A stretch of 64,000 nt of DNA, from the NCBI GenBank assembly GCA_006226425.1, contig SBGX01000010.1:248001-312000 (forward strand), written 5' to 3'. Of this stretch, positions 9,332 through 18,500 are shown piece after piece. Source of the DNA: Bacteroidota bacterium. Its GTDB lineage: Bacteria; Bacteroidota; Bacteroidia; Flavobacteriales_D; Crocinitomicaceae. Within the stretch, counting starts at the first letter, position 1; the number at the start of each line of letters is the position of its first letter. Made by a program: the position numbers and the translations under genes. The notes under the pieces were generated by a model. It saw only the letters and a list, made by a program, of their open reading frames with translations. It searched no databases and was not told the origin of the DNA.

Positions 9332-9701
9332 AATCTTATTATTGGCACTAATGTGCGCTGGGATGGGACATTTAGCATTCAGTCAGATGCTTTCTGGAGA
9401 TTTGAAAGATTCCGGACGGAAAATGCTGACCAGGAGTGAGCTAAAAGTAACCGGGAAAAAATACAGGGGTTTCCAGATTTTTGAAATCTCCGTAGACCGA
9501 AAAGGGGTGGTAAATGGTGTCCGACACATTCCCACAGCAAATGAGTTGACCTCAACCCCTGCACGTATTCAGGCTACCAATTTGCTCAGTGCCCTGGAAT
9601 TCGAAGCCGGAACACATTACCCGAAATTCCAACGAGCCAGGGTAAGAGTTCTTTTTGAGCGGGAAGCAGAAGTTGTCGAACCTGTGAACAAAAGCAAGTA
9701 A
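9324..9701 (+). CDS. Small exported protein, TonB-C-terminus-like
   Basis: A 125-residue protein with a signal peptide (MIRILLLALM to AFSQ). I do not recognise the family with certainty. The body shows a DRKGVVNGVRHIP ... TNLLSALEFEAG ... RVRVLFE pattern resembling the alpha/beta fold of the TonB C-terminal domain, but there is no membrane anchor and no proline-rich spacer, so it would be a free periplasmic domain. The ATG at 9324 lies inside the end of the CPBP protease gene (eight-base overlap), implying translational coupling. An in-frame start at 9285 would add residues spoiling the signal peptide and was not used. Confidence 0.6.
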   Translation: MIRILLLALMCAGMGHLAFSQMLSGDLKDSGRKMLTRSELKVTGKKYRGFQIFEISVDRKGVVNGVRHIPTANELTSTPARIQATNLLSALEFEAGTHYPKFQRARVRVLFEREAEVVEPVNKSK

Positions 9702-9752
9702 CAAGGAAGCTTCCTTCCAGAAAGAAGGACTTCACAACTCACAAAAAAAGAT

Positions 9753-9760
9753 TAACTTTG
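9753..9760 (+). promoter_or_regulatory. Possible -7 element upstream of the DUF4290 gene
   Basis: TAACTTTG matches TAnnTTTG and lies 22 bases before the ATG at 9783. No clear TTG is present about 20 bases upstream, so this is tentative. Confidence 0.35.
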
Positions 9761-9782
9761 CTTACTTCACGAAACAACATCC

Positions 9783-10427
9783 ATGGAATATAATACGCAA
9801 CGCCCACACATGATTCTTCCTGAATATGGTCGCAATGTTCAAAACATGATTGAGCACGCGATGGAAATTGAAGATCGGGAAGAGCGCAATCGGGCCGCTC
9901 GTTCAATCATTGAAGTCATGGGACAATTGAATCCGCACCTGCGAGATGTCGATGATTTCAGACATAAACTTTGGACGCACCTCTTCGTGATGTCAGACTT
10001 CCAATTAGATGTGGACTCGCCTTATGAAATGCCCAACAAGGAAGTGCTGAATGAAAAACCACAGTCCATGGAGTATCCTAAAAACAAGATTCGCTACGGA
10101 CACTACGGTAAATACACGGAAAAGATTATTAAAAAGGCCGTGGAAGAGCAGGACCCAGATGTGAAGGAGCATGTGAAAAGAAGCATGGCCAACTTCATGA
10201 AGAAACAATTCCTGGTCTATAATAACGATGCGGTGGAGAACCACATTATCGCACAACAATTATCAGAATTGTCCAACGGTGAGTTGATTTTGGATGATCC
10301 GGACACCCTGGTTTCAACCAATCAGGTTTTAAAAGCGTACGGAATTAACCCGAATAATCAGAACAACAAGCGCAATAAAAAGGGGCAAAACAATCAAAAG
10401 TTCAAAAAACACAAAAAAAAGTACTAG
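9783..10427 (+). CDS. DUF4290 family protein
   Basis: A 214-residue soluble protein of the Bacteroidota-restricted DUF4290 family. It is recognised by the opening YNTQRPHMILPEYGRNVQNM and the following EIEDREERNRAA helix, and by the phrase GQLNPHLRDVDDFRHKLWTHL. The last ~30 residues are an Asn/Lys-rich basic tail, which suggests nucleic-acid or ribosome contact, though the family function is unknown. It sits three bases upstream of murA, an arrangement I recall as common in Bacteroidota, so co-expression with cell-wall synthesis is likely. Confidence 0.88.
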   Translation: MEYNTQRPHMILPEYGRNVQNMIEHAMEIEDREERNRAARSIIEVMGQLNPHLRDVDDFRHKLWTHLFVMSDFQLDVDSPYEMPNKEVLNEKPQSMEYPKNKIRYGHYGKYTEKIIKKAVEEQDPDVKEHVKRSMANFMKKQFLVYNNDAVENHIIAQQLSELSNGELILDDPDTLVSTNQVLKAYGINPNNQNNKRNKKGQNNQKFKKHKKKY

Positions 10428-10430
10428 AAT

Positions 10431-11735
10431 ATGGCTTCATTTGAGATTCACGGAGGAAAACAACTGAAAGGTGAATTAATCCCACAAGGAGCCAAAAATG
10501 AAGCGTTGCAGGTACTCTGCGCCGTCCTCCTTTCTCCTGAGAAAATTACGATTTCCAATATTCCGGACATTATTGATGTCAATAAATTGATCAACCTGCT
10601 TCAGGCCATGGGGGTCAAGACGGAAAAAGTCGAAAAAGGAACCTTTGTTTTTCAAGCAAAAGACGTTGACCTGAAATACCTCGAGTCAGAAGATTTTAAG
10701 AAACGAGCCTCTTCTCTGAGAGGTTCCATCATGATTGTCGGACCTTTGCTCGCCCGTTTTGGAAAAGGCTTTATCCCCAAACCTGGTGGAGACAAAATTG
10801 GTCGAAGAAGGCTGGACACCCACTTTGAAGGTTTTGCCAAACTGGGAGCCAAATTCAACTATGATGCCGGAGAACACTTCTACTCGGTCGAAGCCAAAAA
10901 ACTGAAAGGAACCTACATTCACCTGGATGAAGCATCCGTAACAGGAACAGCCAACGTAGTTATGGCCGCAGTCATGGCCGAAGGAAAAACGACCATCTAC
11001 AATGCAGCGTGCGAACCTTATCTTCAGCAATTATGCCTGATGCTCAACTCGATGGGAGCAAAAATTGAGGGAATCGGATCCAATATGTTGCACATCAAAG
11101 GAGTCAAATCACTTGGAGGATGTTATCACCGGATTTTACCCGACATGATCGAAATCGGAAGTTTCATTGGACTCGCTGCCATGACCCAATCCGAAATCAC
11201 CATCAAGGACGTAAGCTATGAAAATTTGGGAATCATTCCCCAAGTATTCCAAAAACTGGGAATCAAGCTGGAAAGAAGAGGAGATGATATTTTCGTCCCG
11301 GCACAAGAATCCTATGAAATCGACACCTACATTGACGGCTCTATCCTAAGTATCTCGGACGCTCCCTGGCCGGGCTTTACTCCGGATTTACTTTCGATTG
11401 TACTGGTTGTTGCTACACAGGCAAAAGGAAGTGTTCTGATCCATCAAAAAATGTTTGAATCCCGACTCTTTTTCGTGGATAAACTCATTGATATGGGGGC
11501 TCAAATCATCCTTTGTGATCCGCACCGTGCCACCGTGATCGGCCTGGATAAACAATATCCGCTTCGCGGGATTTCGATGACATCGCCGGATATTCGCGCC
11601 GGAGTTTCTCTACTGATCGCAGCACTTTCTGCCGAAGGAAAAAGTACGATTCACAACATCGAACAAATTGACCGGGGCTATCAGGATATCGACATCCGAT
11701 TGAACAACCTGGGGGCAGATATCAGACGTCTGTAA
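10431..11735 (+). CDS. murA: UDP-N-acetylglucosamine 1-carboxyvinyltransferase
   Basis: MurA transfers the enolpyruvyl group of phosphoenolpyruvate to UDP-GlcNAc, the first committed step of peptidoglycan synthesis in the cytoplasm. At 434 residues the length is normal. The substrate-binding Lys-Asn pair is at residues 22-23 (GAKNEAL) and the catalytic Asp lies in DAPWPGFTPD. In the mobile loop the usual PGGC is PGGD here: Asp121, codon GAC at 10791-10793, replaces the Cys that fosfomycin alkylates (Cys115 in E. coli). The rest of the loop (KIGRRRLDTHFEG) is intact, so the enzyme should be active but insensitive to fosfomycin. It follows DUF4290 closely, and its stop overlaps the start of the next gene (TAATG). 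Confidence 0.96.
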   Translation: MASFEIHGGKQLKGELIPQGAKNEALQVLCAVLLSPEKITISNIPDIIDVNKLINLLQAMGVKTEKVEKGTFVFQAKDVDLKYLESEDFKKRASSLRGSIMIVGPLLARFGKGFIPKPGGDKIGRRRLDTHFEGFAKLGAKFNYDAGEHFYSVEAKKLKGTYIHLDEASVTGTANVVMAAVMAEGKTTIYNAACEPYLQQLCLMLNSMGAKIEGIGSNMLHIKGVKSLGGCYHRILPDMIEIGSFIGLAAMTQSEITIKDVSYENLGIIPQVFQKLGIKLERRGDDIFVPAQESYEIDTYIDGSILSISDAPWPGFTPDLLSIVLVVATQAKGSVLIHQKMFESRLFFVDKLIDMGAQIILCDPHRATVIGLDKQYPLRGISMTSPDIRAGVSLLIAALSAEGKSTIHNIEQIDRGYQDIDIRLNNLGADIRRL

Positions 11736-12226
11736 TGCATTATTTCGTCACCAAACTTGCCCTCGCCCTTGCATTGCTATTCAGTTCTTCCGAAGGACTG
11801 CAAAAAGCACCGGAAATCAGTGGAAAAACACCAGAAGGTAAAGAAGTCAAACTATCGGAATTGAAAGGAAAAATTGTGCTCGTTGATTTTTGGGCTTCCT
11901 GGTGCGGTCCATGCCGACGAGAGAACCCAAACGTCGTGGAAGCTTATCGAAAATACCGCAAAAGTAAATTCAACGGAGCCCGGGGATTTGAGGTCTTTTC
12001 CGTTTCCCTGGATCGAAATCAGGAATCCTGGACCAAAGCAATTGATTTGGATCATTTAAACTGGAAACACCACGTATGGGATCAGGACCAACGCATTTCA
12101 CGTGCTTATGGTGTACGAAGTATTCCGAGCGCCTTTTTAATAAATGGTCGAGGCGAAATAGTTGCTTCCGGAAATGCGCTACGGGGCATCGGATTGCATA
12201 TCGAGATTGAAAAGCTGATGGATTAG
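11735..12226 (+). CDS. TlpA-family thiol-disulfide oxidoreductase
   Basis: A 163-residue periplasmic thioredoxin-fold protein of the AhpC/TSA-TlpA-ResA type. It has an N-terminal hydrophobic segment (about residues 5-20), the opening ISGKTPEGKEVKLSELKGK, the active site WCGPC at residues 56-60, and the cis-Pro segment YGVRSIPSAFLI. Such proteins reduce or isomerise disulfides in the periplasm, for example in cytochrome c maturation; the actual partner is not shown here. The start codon overlaps the murA stop by one base (TAATG), so translation is coupled. Confidence 0.9.
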   Translation: MHYFVTKLALALALLFSSSEGLQKAPEISGKTPEGKEVKLSELKGKIVLVDFWASWCGPCRRENPNVVEAYRKYRKSKFNGARGFEVFSVSLDRNQESWTKAIDLDHLNWKHHVWDQDQRISRAYGVRSIPSAFLINGRGEIVASGNALRGIGLHIEIEKLMD

Positions 12227-12255
12227 CCTAGTGGCTAAAATATTATTCAAAGCTT

Positions 12256-12285
12256 TTTGTTTCAGCCACAAATTCCGTATCTTTG
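12256..12285 (+). promoter_or_regulatory. Strong Bacteroidota-type promoter for the ALDH7 gene
   Basis: TTTG at 12256-12259, an 18-base spacer, and TATCTTTG at 12278-12285, an exact TAnnTTTG match. The predicted transcription start near 12291 leaves a leader of about 37 bases before the ATG at 12328 and excludes the in-frame TTG at 12283. Confidence 0.7.
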
Positions 12286-12327
12286 CAGGCGATTACAACG
12301 ATTACAAAAATTTTAAATTTCAAAGCG

Positions 12328-13884
12328 ATGGCAGTAGTAGAAGCAGGAATTGACATTCAGGAAATTCTGGATAAACTGGGTATTGAAAAAGTGAATCGGG
12401 GAGCCTCTACAGGATCTCATTGGTTCAACACTAGAGGAGAACAAATCAATTCACAATCACCAGTTGATGGTAGTTTGATTGCTTCCGTTAATTCCGCATC
12501 GGAATCAGATTATGAAGCAGTAGTATTGAAAGCCTCCGAGGCCTTCAAAAGCTGGAGAACGGTTCCTGCACCAAAACGTGGAGAAATAGTTCGTCAATTG
12601 GCTGTCAAATTAAGAGAACAAAAAGATGCACTTGGAAAGTTGGTCTCCTACGAAATGGGGAAATCCCTGCAGGAAGGACTTGGAGAAGTTCAGGAGATGA
12701 TCGACATCTGTGATTTCGCCGTAGGACTTTCCAGACAATTGCACGGTTTGACCATGCACTCCGAAAGACCAGGACACCGCATGTACGAACAATACCATCC
12801 GCTTGGAATTGTCGGAATCATTTCTGCCTTTAACTTCCCGGTTGCTGTTTGGAACTGGAATACGGCACTGGCCTGGGTTTGTGGAGACGTTTGTATCTGG
12901 AAACCATCTGAAAAGGCACCTTTAACAGCCATTGCATGTCAAAAGATTACACAAGAGGTTTTTGAAGCCAATGATGTACCAGAAGGAGTTTCCTGTCTGA
13001 TCATTGGTGATGCAACGATTGGGAAATTGTTGACCGCTGACCAACGAGTTCCGTTGATTTCAGCAACTGGTTCAACACGCATGGGGAAATCCGTTGGTGA
13101 AGTAGTTGGAGCACGTTTAGGACGTTCCCTGCTCGAATTAGGAGGAAACAATGCCATCATCATTACTCCTTCTGCAGATCTTAAAATGGTTGTTCCAGGA
13201 GCAGTATTTGGTGCTGTTGGTACGTGTGGACAACGATGTACTTCTACAAGACGTCTGATTATTCATGAAGATATTTATGATCAGGTTAAGAATGCCCTGG
13301 TCAATGCTTACCAGCAAATCAAAATCGGAAACCCATTGGATGAAAACAATCACGTGGGACCACTGATCGATCAAGATGCGGTTAAAATGTACGAAGCCGC
13401 TTTAGCTCAGGTTGTGGAAGAAGGAGGAAATCTGGTTGTTGAAGGAGGAGTTCTTTCCGGGGAAGGTTACGAATCAGGATGCTACGTGAAACCAGCTATT
13501 GCAGAAGCTAAAAACGAATTTAAAATCGTTCAGCACGAAACTTTTGCACCGATTCTTTACCTTTTGAAATATTCAGGAAGTGTTGAAAATGCCATTCGAA
13601 TTCAGAATGGTGTTCCACAAGGACTTTCTTCCGCGATCATGACAAACAACATCAAAGAATCAGAAGCATTCCTTGCAGCAGGAGGTTCTGACTGTGGTAT
13701 TGCAAATGTTAACATCGGTACTTCCGGAGCAGAAATTGGAGGTGCCTTTGGTGGAGAAAAAGAAACTGGTGGTGGCCGTGAGTCCGGATCAGATGCCTGG
13801 AAAGTGTACATGAGAAGACAAACGAATACGATCAATTACTCTGACAGCCTTCCGCTGGCTCAGGGAATCAAATTCGAATTGTAA
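12328..13884 (+). CDS. ALDH7-family aldehyde dehydrogenase (alpha-aminoadipic semialdehyde dehydrogenase)
   Basis: A 518-residue NAD(P)-dependent aldehyde dehydrogenase of the antiquitin (ALDH7) family, which oxidises alpha-aminoadipic semialdehyde in lysine catabolism. The catalytic Cys is Cys304 in GQRCTSTRR and the general base Glu270 in LELGGNN. Family hallmarks visible are NVNIGTSGAEIGGAFGGE, TGGGRESGSDAWK and NYSDSLPLAQGIKFE, very close to the animal ALDH7A1 C-terminus. The ATG at 12328 is chosen because the promoter lies immediately upstream; an in-frame TTG at 12283 lies in the -7 box. It is a single-gene unit with its own promoter and terminator. The substrate is inferred from the family, since no other lysine-degradation gene is nearby. 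Confidence 0.93.
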   Translation: MAVVEAGIDIQEILDKLGIEKVNRGASTGSHWFNTRGEQINSQSPVDGSLIASVNSASESDYEAVVLKASEAFKSWRTVPAPKRGEIVRQLAVKLREQKDALGKLVSYEMGKSLQEGLGEVQEMIDICDFAVGLSRQLHGLTMHSERPGHRMYEQYHPLGIVGIISAFNFPVAVWNWNTALAWVCGDVCIWKPSEKAPLTAIACQKITQEVFEANDVPEGVSCLIIGDATIGKLLTADQRVPLISATGSTRMGKSVGEVVGARLGRSLLELGGNNAIIITPSADLKMVVPGAVFGAVGTCGQRCTSTRRLIIHEDIYDQVKNALVNAYQQIKIGNPLDENNHVGPLIDQDAVKMYEAALAQVVEEGGNLVVEGGVLSGEGYESGCYVKPAIAEAKNEFKIVQHETFAPILYLLKYSGSVENAIRIQNGVPQGLSSAIMTNNIKESEAFLAAGGSDCGIANVNIGTSGAEIGGAFGGEKETGGGRESGSDAWKVYMRRQTNTINYSDSLPLAQGIKFEL

Positions 13885-13897
13885 TTTATATTCTTTC

Positions 13898-13930
13898 AAA
13901 AAGCCTCCTTTCTATTAAGGGGGCTTTTTT
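13898..13930 (+). terminator. Rho-independent terminator after the ALDH7 gene
   Basis: An eleven-pair stem (AAAGCCTCCTT / AAGGGGGCTTT, one wobble) with a six-base loop and a T run. Confidence 0.88.
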
Positions 13931-13945
13931 ATTCGACGACATTAG

Positions 13946-14716
13946 ATGGAAAAAAGGATTCGGGCAATTATTGTAGATGACGAAGCTTTAGCACGGGAGA
14001 CGCTGGCCTTGTTCCTCTATCGAATCCATCCAGAAATTGAAATTCTTGGACAAGCTGAGAATGTACAGAAAGCACATGATTTGATCCGCGAACATCAGCC
14101 TGAGATTGTCTTTCTGGACGTAGAAATGCCCGGTGGAAATGGCTTTGACCTCCTTGACAAATTCAAAGAAGACATCAACTTTAAAGTCATCTTTACCACA
14201 GCTTACGGCCATTATGCTATCCAGGCCATTCGCTATGCTTCCTTCGATTATATCCTCAAACCACTGAATCCGGTAGAAATAAAAAACGCCATTGAGCGCT
14301 ATCTTAAGTACCGTTCAGGAAACAATCAACTCGAGGTTTCCACCCTGCTCCAAAATGTGAGCGAAGGTTCTGGAAACGAACAATTAATCCTCCCCAATCG
14401 CAACGACCAGGTGGTCTATAAGCTAAAAAACATCATTCTGCTTGAAGCTTCGGGAAGCTACACGAAGTTCTACATTGACGGAGGAGAAAGCATCCTGACC
14501 AGCAAAAATTTAAAGAAGTACGAAGAAATGCTCAATGAGGACGTTTTTGTGCGCATACACAAATCGCATATCGTCAATTTGAAGTATGTCAAACGATACT
14601 CCAAAAAGAATCATGGAGAAGTGGAATTGACCGATGGAAATATTATTTCTATCTCCAGACAACGCAAGCATCATTTCCAGAACAAATTCGATGCTTACAA
14701 TTCCTTAAAAGCATAA
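13946..14716 (+). CDS. LytTR-family response regulator
   Basis: A 256-residue two-component regulator. The receiver domain (about 1-125) has the acidic pair DDE near residue 11, the phospho-acceptor Asp58 in VFLDVEMPG, the Thr in TTAYG and the Lys in YILKPL. The C-terminal LytTR DNA-binding domain (about 150-250) has LEASGSYTKFY and VRIHKSHIVNLKYV. LytTR regulators bind direct repeats in promoters, often of envelope or polysaccharide genes. No histidine kinase is adjacent, so it is an orphan whose partner is elsewhere. The gene starts directly after a terminator and I could not identify a consensus promoter. Confidence 0.93.
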   Translation: MEKRIRAIIVDDEALARETLALFLYRIHPEIEILGQAENVQKAHDLIREHQPEIVFLDVEMPGGNGFDLLDKFKEDINFKVIFTTAYGHYAIQAIRYASFDYILKPLNPVEIKNAIERYLKYRSGNNQLEVSTLLQNVSEGSGNEQLILPNRNDQVVYKLKNIILLEASGSYTKFYIDGGESILTSKNLKKYEEMLNEDVFVRIHKSHIVNLKYVKRYSKKNHGEVELTDGNIISISRQRKHHFQNKFDAYNSLKA

Positions 14717-14800
14717 GGCACTCCCTCTTTTTACATTTTTTTTCATCAAAGTGTAAGGAATTGATTGTCTATTCGTCAATTCTTGTGTATTTTACTGCAC

Positions 14801-15508
14801 TTGAAACTTGATCGACCACATATCGCGGTACTTCTGTTTACCAGGACTGCTCTTCAGGATAGCCTCTCTAAAAAAGTGATTCCACGGAACTACTCCCGGA
14901 ATGAGGACTTGTTTCAACTACTCAATAAAAAGGCCTACCAAACGGCTTCTTCCATTGGACTTCCTGTCTATGTTTATGATTCATCCAGGCAGCGAGGAAG
15001 AAATTTTGGAGAACGAATCAAGAATGCCTTTCAGGAAATGTTTGATCGGGGCTATGAGCGAGTCATCTGCCTGGGAAACGACAGTCCTGAACTTGAAAAA
15101 AAGCATTTAACCGAGTTATTAGACGCTCTGAACACAAAGGAATTCGCTTTCGGAAAAACCGATCAGGGAGGAACCTATTGTATGGGGATCAGCCAAAAGG
15201 CTTTTGAGCTTATGGACTGGAATTCGCTTCCCTGGCAAACAAGATTTATCGCACAACAATTGTTGGAAGCGGCCGGGAATCAGGGGATCAACTGTTCTCA
15301 ACTTTCCGAAATTCTCCCGGAAATCAATCGATCAAAGGATTTTGTACCTTTCTTGAAACGAATCCAGCAACAAGTTGGATGGTTCAAACAGGAACTTTTT
15401 AAGCTGATCTTCACGGCTAAACAAGCTTTTTGGGGACGAAATATGCTTCCCATACTCCATACCGGTGTTTTACAGGATGCGCTCAGAGGCCCTCCAATCG
15501 GATGCTGA
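14801..15508 (+). CDS. DUF2064 glycosyltransferase-A-fold protein
   Basis: A protein of about 235 residues of the DUF2064 (TIGR04282) family, related to GT-A nucleotidyl- and glycosyltransferases. Visible features are the beta-strand IAVLLFTR, the VICLGNDSPEL segment at the place of the family's GTDCP metal-binding motif (Asp kept, Cys replaced by Ser), and TDQGGTYCMGI. There is no ATG at the 5' end: candidates are TTG codons at 14765, 14783 and 14801. The last gives the shortest N-terminus in front of the first beta-strand and is preferred weakly. The biological substrate is unknown. It stands alone between the LytTR regulator and the SusC gene. Confidence 0.75.
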   Translation: MKLDRPHIAVLLFTRTALQDSLSKKVIPRNYSRNEDLFQLLNKKAYQTASSIGLPVYVYDSSRQRGRNFGERIKNAFQEMFDRGYERVICLGNDSPELEKKHLTELLDALNTKEFAFGKTDQGGTYCMGISQKAFELMDWNSLPWQTRFIAQQLLEAAGNQGINCSQLSEILPEINRSKDFVPFLKRIQQQVGWFKQELFKLIFTAKQAFWGRNMLPILHTGVLQDALRGPPIGC

Positions 15509-15551
15509 AACGGCTATTTCATTCTCAAACATCACCAATTAAACTTTACTT

Positions 15552-18500
15552 ATGAAAAAATTTATAGTGCTCTGTCTGTTAGCAGGCATTGGACAATTCT
15601 GTTTGGCTCAAAAATATGAGCTGCAGGGAAAAATCAGTGATCCAATCACTTCGGAAAGCATTCCTTTCGCCCGTGTAGAAGTGCCGGGAGCGGCCAAAAC
15701 GATGAGCGACTTGCAGGGAAGTTTTTCCATTCAGGTCCTCCCCACCGACAGTATCCTGGTTTCTGCCAGTGGATACAAAGCTTCCAAGATCGCTGTCAAT
15801 GGACAAAAAACAATTGAAATCACACTAAGTTCCCTCCATGCCGAACTTCCTGAAATGGTCATCACGGCACTTGGACTTAAAAGGAACAAAAGGGATTTGG
15901 GTTATGCGATTCAAACGGTCAAAAGCAAGGAATTGACAGAGATCAGAAACCCAAATTTGGTCAACTCACTTGCGGGAAGGGTTGCCGGAGTTCAAACCAC
16001 CAGCGGATCTTCCGGGGTTGGGTCTTCGTCCCGGATCATCATTCGTGGAGAAACTTCCCTTTCGGGAAACAACCAGCCGCTTTTCGTAGTGGACGGTGTC
16101 CCAGTGAGCAATGATTTCATCGCAAACAACACCGAAAACCTGGAAAATGATTTCCACGAAGTCGATTACGGAAATGGAATGGGTGACTTCAGTTCAGATG
16201 ACATCGAATCCATTACTGTCCTGAAAGGTCCTGGAGCAGCTGCCCTATATGGAACGCGCGCCGCCAACGGGGTGATTGTCATTGAAACAAAAGAAGGTTC
16301 CAGGCAAAACGGAGTCGGTGTTTCCGTGAACAGCAGTATCACCTTCGACAAAATTGCCTTTGCCCCCCAACTTCAGGACATATACGGCCAGGGTTCCGGA
16401 GGTGTATTCGCCTACGAAGATGGAATTGGTGGTGGTATTGGAGACGGAGGCCTCGTCAGTTTCGGTCCTCAAATGAATGGTCAGCTTATTACACAATATG
16501 ATGGTTCTTCAAAAGACATCAATGGAAATACCGTTCGCGGAGGAGATGTCATTGCCCGGAATGGAAATCCGATTACTCCCACTGCCTGGAACAGTAATCC
16601 GGACAATGTCAGAAGCTTTTTCCGCACCGGAGTTACCAGCATGCAAAACGTAGCCCTGTCCTCTGCCAAAAATAGAAACAAGTACCGTTTCTCTTACTCG
16701 AGAATGGACAATCAGGGAACCATCCCCAATACCGACTATACACGAAATAATATCGCACTTACGGCCAATCAACATTTCGGAAAGAAACTTAGCTTACGCA
16801 GTTTTGCCAATTTCATCAATAGTTCCAGCACACATCGTCCCGGTTTGGGTTATGGAAGTGAGAACGCGCTCTATTCTTTCCTCTGGATGGGACGACAGGT
16901 CAATCTGGAAAGTGCAAGAGACTACTGGCAATCGGGTCAGGAAGGCTTCCAACAGTACAATTACAACACACAATGGCTCGACAACCCATTCTTCAACGTA
17001 TATGAAAACACGAATGGATTTAATAAGAACCGAGTACTTGGAAACACGGCCCTGAAATATCAATTGAACTCAAACTGGAGTTTCAGACTCCGATCGGGGA
17101 TTGATAGCTATCATGACCTCAGAGCTTCCAAAAGAGCTTTCAGTACGCAACGTTTTAAGAACGGGGCATATCGAGAAGACGATGTGAGTTTCACCGAAAT
17201 CAACACAGACGCTTTGCTTAGTTACCAAAAAGATTTCGGGACCTCGAACAACTGGAACATGGCTTTTGGTGCCAATAATTTCAACCAGCAGATCAGGTAT
17301 AAAAGTCTGACGGCAGGAGAGCTTTCTGTACCAGGGATCTACAACTTTGGAAACTCCAAAATTCCACTCGTAGCTTCCCAGTACAATGCCAAAAAGCAAA
17401 TCAACAGTTTGTACGCCATCTTTGGATTTAACCTCCAACAGCGCTTCTATATAGATGCCACCGTGAGAAATGATTGGTCCACAACTCTTCCGCAGGAAAA
17501 CAACTCCTTCCTGTATTACTCGAGCAGTATCGCCTGGATTCTTTCGGAGAGTATTAACCTACCAAAGTGGTTTACGTACTCCAAACTGCGTCTGAGTACC
17601 TCCAGCGTGGGGAACGACACGGATCCATTTCAATTAAGAAACACCTATGCATTCAACCAAAACTATGGGAGTTATCCGCTGCTGACAAACTCTTCTACCC
17701 TATTGAATGCCCAGCTTCGACCAGAGCGAATCAATGCCCTAGAAGCCGGTACGGAGCTCTTTTTCTTTCAGGATCGTTTAGGTATTGACTTTACCTGGTA
17801 TCAAAACACGGCCAAAGATCAGATCATCGGCTTACCGGCATCAGCGGCAAGTGGTTTCACTAATCGCATTGTAAACGGTGGAAAAATCAGAAGTCGGGGA
17901 GTTGAACTGGCTCTGACGGGAGAAATCGTCAAGAAGAAAAATTTCACCTGGACTGCCTTTACTAACTTCACGAAGGGAGCAAGTTACGTCATCGAACTCC
18001 CGGACGGAGTAGACCAGTATACGACTGGGTATGCACGCGTTTATTCCGGTACCGACAATACCGTCTATTACATTGCCAATCCGGACAATGGAAAAATTGG
18101 AGACATGTATGGGACAGGCTTCAAAAAAACGGCCGACGGACAAATTATTTATGATCAGAACGGACTTCCGGTTCGGGATGGTGAACTGCGTTACCTGGGG
18201 AACTACAACCCTGACTTTATGCTTGGTTTTGGTTCAGAGATCAAATACAAAAACTGGAGTCTAAATTTCCTCTTCGATTGGAGAAAGGGGGGCACCATCG
18301 TCTCAAGAACAAAAGCCATCGGGCACACTTCCGGAGTCCTGGAAGAAACCCTGGAAGGGCGTGAAAATGGAATCGTAGGTGAAGGGGTCGTTAACACTGG
18401 AACGGATCAAAACCCGGTGTACACGGCTAACACAAAAAGTGTTTCCGCCGCAGAATTTTACAACCAGTTTTACAACCGGGCCAATGAGGAAAGTGCTTTG

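Noticed and set aside
9707-9732. Terminator between the small exported protein and DUF4290
   Set aside because: The inverted TCCTTC/GAAGGA arms are short and no T run follows.
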